Shown piece by piece: positions 46,631 to 57,830 of a stretch of 64,000 bases of DNA (within the stretch, counting starts at the first letter, position 1; each line of letters begins with the position of its first letter). The stretch spans positions 186,001 to 250,000 of the forward strand of contig SRSI01000074.1 of NCBI GenBank assembly GCA_005656395.1, in the 5' to 3' direction. This DNA comes from Strongyloides papillosus. Taxonomy: Eukaryota > Nematoda > Chromadorea > Rhabditida > Strongyloididae. The notes beneath the pieces are model-generated. The model was not told where the DNA came from. It was given only the letters and a program-made list of their open reading frames with translations, and did no database searches. The translations under genes were made by a program, and so were the position numbers.

Positions 46631-49165
46631 TAATTTTTATATTTGTATATAGATTGTATTATTGTGCTTTATTTTACTTTTAAATTCTATTATAAATTTC
46701 TATTAACGAAAAGTTTAAAACAATATTTCAAAATAAAAAGCTAAATAGTTATTTACTTACTATGAACATTTGTATAATTTCTTCATTTTATTAAAATTTT
46801 ACACAAAAAAAATTAAGCTATGAGAACAACAATAATTGCAATGTGGTGATGCAAAAAACATAATAAAAATTTTTTATGTACTGATTTACAGATAAAACAT
46901 AATTTTTTACTCCAAACATAAACATCATTTAATTTTTGCAAAATAAATCAGGAGATTGAACCTGTTAACATTGAATAATTCTACTTTGGATAAACAAAAG
47001 AAAATGTAGGCATAAGGAAAGTATTCAATGTTTTATATAGACTTTGATTGATTACTAAATCAAAATAAGATTCTAATAAAGAATTTACTGATGAAATATG
47101 TAGAGAAAAAAAAATACTGAAAAAACATTGAAAAACAATAAAAAGATCTGTACTAAAGAGAAGAATGTAATTGGACGGTAATTGTTATGATTTTGTTTAT
47201 AAACAAGTTTTTATTAAAATTTTTGTTGAATAATAGATTGTTGTCCATGCAAAATAGGTAAGTTAGAAAAGTAATAAACTTACTACTAAATTTTTAAAAA
47301 AAGTAGAATTCATAAAAATGGGTTTTATTACTTTTTTAAAAAAAATTTAATTAAATTATGATTAATGTTTATCACTTAATCTACATCATATTTAGTGATA
47401 CTTTAATATTTTTAAATAATTTTTTTATCTTAATTCTTTATATATTAAATAATTAGAAGTTGTTGACAAAAATAAACATAAAACACATGGCAAATAAATA
47501 TTAGATGATATAATAACATAATTAGGTGACCAGTAAACTTCCGATCTTAGTTTTAACAGTAAATAGAATTTTTTCTCACAAAAAATTTGCTTCAATAGAT
47601 TTAATCAATGATATTTTTTAAGATACAAAGTTTGAGAAGATATTGTTATACCACGTAATATTTCACTAAAAGATCTCTTAACGGAAAAAAAAATATATTT
47701 GAAAATGTAGTTAAAAAATGTAAAATAAAGTAAATTACTTACAGTTAAAAAACTCCATTTCCTAACACTTCTTTTTCCAGAATTTCAACTTTAAAAAATG
47801 AAAAATTACAAATCTATATATGTTTATTATCTTTGCTTAAAACTCAGGAAAATATTGTATTGTCATTATCTATATTCATGTTGATATTATTATACAAATA
47901 ATTTTTTTTAAATGATGATATGTGTTTTGACATAAATAGTTACTACATCAATTTTTAAATAGTAATATAAATAAATAAAGGTAGCTTAGCAAATATAAAT
48001 AGAAGATATAGAAAACTCGTTGAAAACGATTTCAATAAACCTATATATTTTTTTATTTCCTCTAAATACAATGTGTCTAATATGTCGTGACATTTTGATG
48101 AATTTTTCTAATTTCTTATATACTTCATACTTTTTAAAGTGTTCTAAATAGAAATAGACTATATTGAGATAAATTTATAAGAAATTTTTGTTAGGGTAAT
48201 AACTAATAGTTTTGATTTGATGAACACATAAGTATTCAATTTATTAAAAACACAATTGAATTTACCGTAGAAATCTTTTTCAAAATAATTTCACTGCATT
48301 TTTTTAAAATATCATTTAAGTAATATTAAAATTGACAAAATTGTAGTCATACCAATATAAGAAGAATGTTCAATTTATTCTTTAAAATCCAAAAAAGTGA
48401 AAAACATAGCTGTGTATGATTATTAAAAATCATAATTACCATGTTTTTAAAAATACGTTACATTTTATGCTTTAACTTCAGATATAAAAAAGGAACAACT
48501 ATTCAATAGTTCAACTCTTTATAATTATTTCCACATTTTTTGGAAACAATTTACTTTTGAAATATTTAATATTTGATTAAATTTTTGATACTATAGTTAG
48601 TAAACAATATTTTAATCAATATATCAATAAGCTCAAGCCATAAAAACCTCTATTCTTCACATAATTAAGAGATTATCTAGTACAAATTGTTATATATGTG
48701 TCAAATAATATTGTAAATAATCAACTTGAAATTTTCATAACTCTTTGTTACTACCTGATGTAATTAAATAAATTTTTAATATAAAATGTATTCTAAAATA
48801 ACTTTTTGGTTAGAATTTATAAATTTTAGAGAATAATATAGTTCGAAACGGCTTCCATTTTTCCTTAATTTTGACCACAAATCATGTAATGTCCTCTAAC
48901 GAAAAATTCTGCATTATTCCAACAGATTAATTAGTATGTCTTCATAATACCGTTTCGCATTATATTAGATACACAATAGTTAGTTTTATTACGTTTATAA
49001 GCTGCAGTGTTAAACGTTATTTCTATATATTTCTTATTTAGAAATTTAATGTATTCTTTAATATATTGATCTTTGTGGATTTTATTTTTGAGATAATTCC
49101 GTTTGTTTATATTATTTTATATTAATCAAAAAAATATATAGTAAATCATTTACACAACTTTTACA
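46631..49165. other. Long intergenic region, 5' flank of hrpr-1
   Basis: About 2.5 kb of AT-rich DNA without a supportable gene on either strand. An 8-bp inverted repeat, CGAAACGG (48844-48851) and CCGTTTCG (48950-48957), bounds a relatively GC-rich patch about 210-320 bases before the hrpr-1 ATG and may be part of its promoter. Confidence 0.45.
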
Positions 49166-51306
49166 ATGGCTGATGTACATATGGAATCAGCTAATACCAA
49201 CGTTAACAATAACGGCACTGATAACACTGTTCAAATGGAGGAGGGAGGTATTGATAGTGATAACTATAGAACTGATAATTCCAATGAATTAAAAATCGCA
49301 TTATCTGTAAATCAAGATGAAAATTTTGGGAAAATAAAAAACTTATTAGTAAAATCAAATTGTAATCCAGAAGTTGCTGATGCTATAATGGATTTGTTTG
49401 TAAATGATATTGTAACAGAGGAAGATTACGATGAACGTGTAATTGATAAACTAGCTACTATGCATCCTAAGACTGCATTATTTTTGATCGCAGAAACTAA
49501 AAGGACCCGATTTTTTGGTGTCCATAGTCGTCCATCTTATTTTATGGCAACTGTTAAGCATATGAATGATAGAATTAAACAACAAGGTTTAGAATTTTCA
49601 TTTAGTCAACAAATTATGCCAGGACCAAAATATGAATCAATAAAACAACTTATTGATGAAACTGGGTATAAATTAGAAGTTACGGTTGGTCAAAGAAAGT
49701 ATCATTGTCCACCGGGATGGGAAGGACCTGCTCCAAGTGCTGTTTCAAACGAAGTTTTTATAGGTCAAATACCAAAGAATATCTATGAAGATGTGCTAGT
49801 TAAATTGTTCTCAGAGTATGGACAAATTTGGGACTTACGTATTTTAATGGACCCCATAAATGGTGGGACACGTGGGTATGCATTTTTAGCATACACTAAT
49901 GTTGAAGCTTCTCAAGCGGCAGTAGATCATGTAAGTTATTTGAAATATTCTATAATTTTAGTTGAAGTTCTAATATATTATATATGAGATTGTAAAATAA
50001 TATTTTTTCGGCATTTATATCATACCCTTTTTTCAAAAATTAATTTTTCAGTTAAATGGTTACGAAATCCAACCTGGATGTAACCTTAAAGTAAATGTTT
50101 CGGTAGCTAATAGACGTTTATATATTGGGAATTTACCCAAATCAAAAACACAAAAGGATATTTTAGAAGAGTTTAAAAAATTTGCAGGTAATAGAAAAGT
50201 TACAATTCTATTTTATTATTATTGTTTTAAAATAAAAAAATTACTACGCTCTTATGAGTGTATATTTTTTTCAAAAACTTTTTTTTGTTTAATTTAAAAT
50301 AATATTTGCAGAGGGTGTAGAGAATGTTATTATGTATACAAATCCTGATGATCCAAAAGAAAAGAAAAGCCGTGGATTTTGTTTCATCGACTTTAACGAA
50401 CACAAGAATGCTTCAGATTGTAAAAGAAAAATGCAAATGGGAAGAATAAAAATATTCAATACTGATCTTATATGTGAATGGGCAGAACAACAAAGTGAAG
50501 TTAGTGAAGAAGTTATGAAAACCGTCAAAATGTTATACGTTAGAAATTTAAAAGAAGGAGCTAGTGAGCAAAAAGTAAAAGATGTTTTCTCTGCTTTTGG
50601 TAACGTTATTAGTGTCAAAAGAATACGCGATTTTGCCTTTGTTGATTTTGAAGAACGTGATCATTGTATTAAAGCCATGGAAGAAATGAATAATAAAGAG
50701 TTTGAAGGAGGTATTCTAGAAATATCTTTAGCTAAACCGCAATTAGATCCTACGAAAAAGAAGACAAATAAACAATTTAATAAAGTTGACAAACGAAAAA
50801 GACTTTCTTACGATCATCCAGACTATGAAATGTATAATTATTATCAACCAAACATAACTTATGCACATGGACCACCACGTATGCCATCATACGGAGGAAG
50901 ACCACCATATAGAGGTTATCCTCCTATACCCCCAATGCATGGATATAGGCCTTTCCATGGATTTTCTCCTTATGACCCATATTATGATTACCAAGATCCT
51001 TATGAGTATTACCCTCCACCACATCCAGTATATGAGGGTTATCAAGAATATAATGGTATTATGCCTAATTATCCTACTCCACCTCGTAAAGGAAATAAAA
51101 AACAACGCATTAATTTAGCAGGAACTAAACGTAGAGCTGAAGCAATGCCAGAACCAGCAACGAAACGTCCTGGTGGGCACCCTAACCTCCCTGCAGAAAA
51201 TGGTGCTATTTACGGTGTACAGCCCTACCGAGTACAAAAAAACACCTATTCTACTGTACCCCAAACTCCGAAAAAAGATGTTGACTTTTCTTCTGATTAC
51301 TATTGA
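49166..51306 (+). CDS. hrpr-1: hnRNP Q/R-like RNA-binding protein
   Basis: Exons 49166-49930, 50052-50187 and 50312-51306 (introns 121 and 124 nt) give 631 residues. An acidic N-terminal domain typical of hnRNP Q/R (about residues 40-185) is followed by three RRMs. RRM1 starts at NEVFIGQIP and has RGYAFLAY; RRM2 has RRLYIGNLP and RGFCFIDF; RRM3 has KMLYVRNL and DFAFVDF. The tail is rich in Pro, Tyr and Gly (YGGRPPYRGYPPIPP). The splice junctions restore DHLNGYEIQPG and KFAEGVENV. hnRNP Q/R proteins bind mRNA in nucleus and cytoplasm, acting in splicing, stability and translation. Domain order and motifs make this assignment strong. The gene is convergent with the CDF gene 160 bases away. Confidence 0.96.
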
Positions 51307-51466
51307 CATATTCAATTCCATTTTTGTCGGTCTCACTTTGAAGTAGTTTAAAAAAAATTCTCTTCTATTTTGGTAGTTTAACTATTTTTATTATAATAAT
51401 AAATAATATTGAAATTATTAATAAAAAAATTATTTACAAAACATATATAAAAAAAATTATTATGCA

Positions 51467-52795
51467 TTAAACTACTTTATGCTCTACAGTTGGGGAGTGA
51501 TCATATTCATAGTCACAGTGAACAAATGCTCTTTCAACATCATTTAGTGCTTCAATATTATTTTGGAGTGCTTCAGAAATATCATGAGCCTCTTTCAATA
51601 ACATATTTTCATCCAAAACCACATGAACCTCAACTAAAAATCTAGTACCAAAGTGATACACATAAACTGTATCAATAAAATTAATCCGATCATCGTGATC
51701 GATACAAATTTTAATTATTCTATTAATAAAATCGGGGTTGGCTGACCGACCACTAAGAATTTTCATTTGCTCTTTCCCGGTAGAAAACCACGTAAAAGCA
51801 ATATACAAAGAAACAATTATAGCTCCGATTGGGTCAAGATATATCCATAAATATCTGCTACCAACAGCGCACAATAAAGCTACAAAATTTGAAATACAAT
51901 CATTACGGTGATCTTGTGCCAAGACATCAATTGATACATTTCCTTTAAATCTTTGACAAACAAGAACCAGTATAAATTTAATAATAATAGTTGAAATCAT
52001 AATACCACCAGAAATAAAATCAACATGCGGGTCAACGGTTTGTTCTATTATAGATTTTAATGATTGGATAATCATTTGAAGTGAAGCAACACCCATTATA
52101 ACAGATACAATAATAAGAGCCAATGGTTCAAGGCGTGTTCTTCCACGAGGATAAAGATAAGGATCCCGTTTTTTGATAGCACGAACTGTTAACCATATAA
52201 CAAGACCAGAGGTAATATCTACAGCTGAATCAACAAATGATGAAATAATAGAAAAGGATCCAGAGAGATAGGAGGCAATTGCCTTTATCACAAGAAGTGT
52301 GATGTTAACAATAAGTGTTATTAAAGCTAATCTTTTTGCAGACTTATCTTCACGTTTATCATCATCATCGGTCACATCGTCTGCACGATAACATGTTATA
52401 GCTGGAGCAATTTCTTGGGATGATTTTCTTGATGATTTATTAGAAGAAGTTCTAAGGCAATTTCCATTGTCAGGGAAATTGTTTTTTGAAGGAGTAGGTA
52501 ACAATTTGTCATCATCCTTAAATGTTGGCTGTTCTAATGTAGCACTGCATGCGGAAATATGTCTTTTTCGATTACTTTTCTGTATCTGTTCTTCATCTTC
52601 TTTGAAAGCCTCTAACAGCTCTTTTTGCTTGTCATAATATTTGGATATTTTTTTCTCATTGCTTTTTGAGATTGAATTTTGTCTTGGAACACCAATTGTG
52701 TCAGTAGAAGAAGAAGGTGCATTTGTTAGAGAAAGACTGGTGTCTACTTCCTTTTCTTTTACCAATGGAGTTGTGGTATCATAGTTATCCGCCAT
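51467..52795 (-). CDS. Cation diffusion facilitator, Mn-CDF type
   Basis: Single-exon gene of 442 residues. The N-terminal 150 residues are hydrophilic, acidic and Ser-rich. Six transmembrane helices follow, then a cytoplasmic CDF C-terminal domain (LVEVHVVLDENMLLKEAHDI). The metal site in TM2 is D189xxxD193 (SFVDSAVD) and in TM5 D295xxxD299 (QDHRND). The DxxxD pair is the signature of manganese-type CDFs, whereas zinc transporters usually have HxxxD. The YPRGRTRLEPL motif after TM2 is also conserved in this group. Predicted to export or sequester a divalent metal, probably Mn, by proton exchange; the metal is inferred from the motif only. Confidence 0.93.
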   Translation of the reverse strand: MADNYDTTTPLVKEKEVDTSLSLTNAPSSSTDTIGVPRQNSISKSNEKKISKYYDKQKELLEAFKEDEEQIQKSNRKRHISACSATLEQPTFKDDDKLLPTPSKNNFPDNGNCLRTSSNKSSRKSSQEIAPAITCYRADDVTDDDDKREDKSAKRLALITLIVNITLLVIKAIASYLSGSFSIISSFVDSAVDITSGLVIWLTVRAIKKRDPYLYPRGRTRLEPLALIIVSVIMGVASLQMIIQSLKSIIEQTVDPHVDFISGGIMISTIIIKFILVLVCQRFKGNVSIDVLAQDHRNDCISNFVALLCAVGSRYLWIYLDPIGAIIVSLYIAFTWFSTGKEQMKILSGRSANPDFINRIIKICIDHDDRINFIDTVYVYHFGTRFLVEVHVVLDENMLLKEAHDISEALQNNIEALNDVERAFVHCDYEYDHSPTVEHKVV

Positions 52796-55077
52796 ACTAA
52801 ATAGTAAAAATCTTTAAAATGAACTAAACGAAAATACTAATTAAAAAATGTCTTTGAAAAAAAAGTTGTTTTTTTCAACCTGAGGTAAAGAAATCTTTAA
52901 ATATATCGCAAATTATTGACATAACAAGGTATTAACAATATTTTATAAAATGGCAATGTAATATTATGCACGAGAACACGAATGAAAAAGTAAAAGGCGT
53001 TAATAGAATTCTCCCTAATACGAAAATCTTTCTTCTCTGTAAAATTCCAACATAATAAGATATGTCATAATGTAAGAATTATTCATTCGTAACATATAAT
53101 TACCAAATTACTTTTTATAAAATATCCCAAGTTTATCACTTATATATAAGTTAAAACGAGTGACTAAACTCCAAGAAATAAATTGATAAAATAAGATTTT
53201 ATGCTATAAAATATATAGCAAAAATAATGATTTTGATAAACATTTAACTATTGTCAAATTTATAGAATACTTATTTTATAGTGTTGTCTTTACTAATAAA
53301 ATTCTATCATATACAATCATCGGAAAGTCTTTCTAATAATCATTAAAACGTTAAATTTTAAAATGACATATCTAAAAAGGATTTCTACCTTAAGATAGAC
53401 ACATTTATGATATGAGTAAAAAAAGAAATTATAATTTCATTATTCATGCTGTACTTTTAAAATAGAAAATTAAGTATCAACGATGTTTAGTGTGAATGAT
53501 ATTAAATCAAAAGACAAACTACTTGTCTAGTATACTAGGTTTTCGTTTACTTTTCCCCGAGCTTGTCGTTGCTCAATAAAATCCACCATTTTTTCATCAT
53601 TCTTTCTATCTTTGCAGGACCATGGTAGTTTCTTCATTTAATTACGTGGTAAAACGTAGTTAACGTATATTATTAGTGTGAGTAACAAAACATAATTTAC
53701 GTACACTTTATTGGTACTTTTAATAACAAAGATAAATAGAAAATTTAACTGAGTCAAAACAAAGAAATTAGGAATTTGATTTAGAGAGGAAATACCTAGA
53801 ATTTTAACTCTATCATGTAAGTTGTTAAATATAAATATATTTCGTAATAAACCATAGAGAGATCAGTTTTCCTAAACAAATATCTCTTTATTAGTTATGC
53901 CTTACTTACATTTACTTCAACAAAATATACTAGAAATATCAATTGTATTTAATCTTTCTAGATATTTTTAAGAACCTTAAGAAATTCTATGATATTACGT
54001 TTAAAATACAAGCAAATGGAATGTCATTAGTGGGGAATTATTTATTGAACTTTTTAGTTATGCCAACGATATTTCATGATAAATAAATAAAGAAAACGAA
54101 ACTTTACGTATTAGATATCTTAATATCGTAGTTAAAATGGAGAAATTTTTGTAAATAGAAATGATTTCACAATATATTTTGTTTATTTTTTATATTAATC
54201 AATTATCATTAAGTTTGTTGATCAATAATATGTTATTCATATTTGTTAAATGTTAAAACAAAGAATAGAAATATAAATGTTTAGTTAAAAATTAATACTT
54301 CAATAAAATTTACATTGAAAAAGTAAATACAATTTCAACTACTTCCACTAGTATCTTTATTATTAAAAAAGTTTTTTTTAAAAAATATTTGTTTTTAAGT
54401 ATTAATGGTAATTCTTATATTAAAAAAAACATAAAGTACAATTTATTGAAATTAAAATAAAATGTCATATGAATAAAATTTGTAATAATTTGTTAATATT
54501 ATTATCTACAGTTTGCTCATGAAATATGTTTAATAATGGTGAAATTGTTAAAAAAATTAAAAGAATATTGTTTTTAACAACAATTCATAATAGTTTATTA
54601 AGTAGTCGTATTATTAGTAAATATCACATAAATATTTAAGTAGCTAAATAATAAATATTTACGATTTTAATCTTTAAATTGAGCAAAAGTAGAAGTTATA
54701 TTTTCACAAGTAATGTTGTGAAAATAAAAGATAAATTTTTATAAGCATCTGCTTTTTTCACACCATTAAGTTATACAAAAAATAAAACGTTTTTGTATTA
54801 ATCTACTAATTACGACTATAAATTCCTATATTCAAAAAAATTTGATGAGTCTTTAAAGTAGGTAGATATTTCACACACTAGTAACACCAAACAAGTAAGA
54901 GATATTATTTTCAAAACAGTTTATCATAAATAAAGAAATTTTTCGAATAATTAATAAGATGTTATTTAAAAATTATATATTGTTTGCATTAAATTATATT
55001 GTGATTTTCTCAATGTTTGTGTTTAATGGCTTTTCGTCTAAAATTATATAGTTAAAATTTTACACGATTATCATATA
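52796..55077. other. Long intergenic region with one small coding-like ORF
   Basis: AT-rich DNA between the CDF gene 5' end and the first phosphatase gene 3' end. The only coding-like item is the 36-codon minus-strand ORF at 53527-53637. From about 54912 onward the sequence belongs to the duplicated phosphatase unit. Confidence 0.45.
53527..53637 (-). CDS. Possible small ORF, 36 residues
   Basis: ATG at 53637 to TAG at 53527. It sits in a patch visibly richer in G and C than its surroundings and encodes a charged, protein-like sequence (MKKLPWSCKDRKNDEKM ... VNENLVY). No signal peptide and no recognised family. It may be a real small protein, a terminal exon of an unseen gene, or a fragment of a lost gene. 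Confidence 0.25.
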   Translation of the reverse strand: MKKLPWSCKDRKNDEKMVDFIEQRQARGKVNENLVY

Positions 55078-56745
55078 TCAATTACCCTTATTTGTAAATA
55101 GTGAAATATTGTAAGTTTTAACACATGATTTGACAAATCCTTCTTCTTCAATGTATGGATATTCTTGAGGACCCTCATAAGGAACATACATTTCTTTAGG
55201 TCGCTTTGTTTTATCCAAACGTAATTTTGAATCTTTAATAATTAATAAAGAATCTATTATCTTGTTGTCTTCAGTATCTATTTGAGTGATTCTAATATGT
55301 GTTTGATTTACAACATTAACATGGGTATAACCAACTTTATTACTTCTGAAAAAATTGATAAAAATAATATTATACTGCTATACCTTTTAGCTGAAAATGG
55401 CGATTCATTAGTTGTATTAGTTTCAAGCTGATGACATCTTATACAACCTGCAACACCAGTTAATATGTAAGTCGGAGCAGGAGGATTGTAATAAGTGTTA
55501 TTAAAATATTTATACATTGTTCTGTTATATATAGGATAATGTCTTTCATAGCCATGTTCATGTCCATAAAATGCTAAATCAACATTATTTTTATAAAAAT
55601 GGTCTTCAAGTCCTGGTAAATCTTTGTATCCTGTTCTTAATGTTGTGCTTTCATATTCATTACATTCATCTGAAATTTTTTTATTCCAACAATATATTGG
55701 CCGATGGAAATAAGGTATTACCCATGGTCTCTCATTTCTAGACATTTGAATTTCTTCTAATGTTTTTTCAAGCCATCTACTTTGCCTTTTTATTGGATTG
55801 GGACCATAAACTGTATAGAAACTATAAATCTCAGTGGAAAGTGCAATGAAGTTTACCAATCCAAGTTTGAATGAATAAAAATGATCAATTTTTTTGATGT
55901 TATTGTTATCCAAAGGCATAGCAAATCTATGTTCATAATGAGTAAAACCCTTACAATTAAATTCATGATTGCCTTCAATAACCATATATGGTATATATGC
56001 TGCTATCGGTTCAATACGATTCATAAATTCGTCACCAACAAATCCGTTATCTCTGTATAATTGATAAGCAATATCACCAACATGAATGATAAGTTGACAA
56101 GTTCCATCTTTTGCAGCTTTAGTGAGTTTTTTTATTGTATACAATTTCCCTGTGTCCATATCGCCTAGAACACAAAATTTGATTTTAAAATTTGATCCTT
56201 GTTTAAATGTGTGGAAATAGAACTTTTTACTCCATGTTTTACCATCTCCTACTTTGTAATAATATTTTTTATCATAGTACAAATTTTTTAAATAGACTGT
56301 ATGAAAATACCTAGTGATATTTGCATTTTCTGATTCCACTAGTTTTTTAGTGTGACCAGATTTTATTCGTATAGTATAAGATTTAACTGCCCCATATCTA
56401 ACCATTGGTTTTCTATGATTATGTGATAAATCATAAAATGTTGTCCATTGTACAACCATCGTTCGAGGATTTTTTGCTAATGACAAATGTACTTGTTCAT
56501 GTTTATCTGATAATTTTAATTCACCATTTATTGAAATTGGAATAAAAAGAAGATATAGTAATATATTAACTTTACACGTCATAATTAATTTAGTATATTG
56601 TTCAATTAGAATATAATTACTAGGATTCAAAATATAATAAACAATTTATGTGGCTATTATTTTTTTCTTTCCTTTCTATATGTTAGTATATGGGAGAATT
56701 TTGATTATTATCATCAATAAATTTGCTTGTAATTTATTCAATATT
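54912..56745. repeat. Tandem duplication unit, copy A
   Basis: Direct repeat of 57698-59495. Similarity begins at CAAAACAGTTTATCATAAAT and continues through the phosphatase gene into its 5' flank (AATTTGCTTGTAATTTATT). Coding parts are nearly identical; flanks have drifted, with small indels. Confidence 0.8.
55078..56582 (-). CDS. Purple acid phosphatase-like metallophosphatase, copy A
   Basis: Exons 56582-55384 and 55345-55078 with a 38-nt intron (GTATAG...TTTTTTCAG, phase 2) give 488 residues. The ATG at 56630 is in frame, but the one at 56582 aligns with copy B and starts a signal peptide (MTCKVNILLYLLFIPISI). A fibronectin-like N-terminal domain contains QVHLSLAKNPRTMVVQW. The five metallophosphatase motifs follow: GDMDTG, GDIAY (Tyr iron ligand of purple acid phosphatases), GNHE, HRPIY and GHEHGYERHYP, all intact. 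A C-terminal KVGYTHVNV segment lies in exon 2. Probably secreted or lysosomal, hydrolysing phosphomonoesters at acid pH. The ORF that stops at 55308 reads through the intron and is not the true end. Confidence 0.92.
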
Positions 56746-57830
56746 CATTTTTTACTTAGTTATTATAATAAAAAGAAGTAAGAAAAAAAAATTGTCTTCT
56801 CATAACTCATTTAAATTTTAACCGATTTTTATGATTAAGTAGCCGAAAGATGTGTTTTTTTTCCAACTAGGTGGGAAAAATGGATCTCAAAAGATTTGGC
56901 CATAATTGGCCATGTTGTTTTCAAAAAATCACTTCTTTAAGGACATTTTTGTATAGTTTTGTCTTTTAAATAATTTATGTAAAAGTAAATCCAATCTTTT
57001 GGTTTATGACTCATTTGAATGTACAAGTAGGAATGAGCGTGAAACTCAATATTAAAAAGATTTATAAAAAATTAGTCAAGTTATAGATTAAAAAGTGACG
57101 ACCACTTTTTTAGTAAAAATTTTTCAATGTTGTAACTTTATGAAATGTTGTTTCAAATAAATAAAACTAAATTTTGTGCATATATCAAAGTATGATTTAA
57201 AATATGAAACTATAACGAAGTTTGTAGTTAAAAACAAATTAAGTTATTTTAATTATTAATTTTTTCTCATTTTTATATTTGTTAAATTAACATAGATATG
57301 TAGTTAATAGAAGAGTGGTATTAAATTGTTTAACCAATTTTAAACATTTAATGGAAAGTCATTTAAATAGTAACCTGGAATGGTTCAAATATTTATTTTT
57401 ATTCAACTTTTGGATATAAACAAAATTCTTTTTGTTGGGTGAATTTTTTAATTAACTAAACTGTTACAATAAATGCAGACGAAGTTATAAAATGATCCTC
57501 ATACTCAGAAATATTCATTTATTAATATACTATAACAATGTTTTCACTTATTTTACTTCTTCATAAACATATAATTCAATAAAACAATTTTTATACAAAT
57601 ATTTCAATTAATAAGTCAATATAAAAAAATGTTTAGAAAAAAATATGCTCTGCGGACCAGCCATGACCTGCCGAACGCAGATCTAAGGCTGGTATTTGCA
57701 AAACAATTTATCATAAATAAAAACATTTTCCGAATAATTAACAAAAGTTACTTAAAATAGAAATTATTGTTTGTGTTTAATGGCTTTTCATCTAAAATTC
57801 CATAATTAAAAATTTACACGATTATCATTA
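56583..57830. other. Spacer between the two phosphatase copies
   Basis: Homologous flanks at both ends (to about 56745 and from 57698) enclose about 950 unique bases. These hold the paired motif TTGGCCA-TAA-TTGGCCA near 56898-56914, an 8-bp hairpin AAAAAGTG/CACTTTTT at 57090-57110 with loop ACGAC, and a GC-rich motif at 57649-57693. No coding signal. Confidence 0.5.
57649..57693 (+). other. GC-rich motif with pseudoknot-type pairing at duplication edge
   Basis: In AT-rich surroundings this 45-base stretch contains TCTGCG (57649-57654), ACCAGCC (57656-57662), CGCAGA (57676-57681) and GGCTGGT (57687-57693). The first pairs with the third and the second with the fourth, which is the interleaved order of an H-type pseudoknot. 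It ends five bases before homology with copy A begins and has no counterpart beside copy A. Confidence 0.4.

Noticed and set aside
55308..55383. C-terminal extension of phosphatase copy A ending at 55308
   Set aside because: It reads through a 38-nt intron; splicing to 55345 restores sequence that matches copy B and the purple acid phosphatase C-terminus.
56583..56630. Upstream ATG at 56630 for phosphatase copy A
   Set aside because: Copy B has no equivalent, and the ATG at 56582 aligns with the copy B start and begins a good signal peptide.
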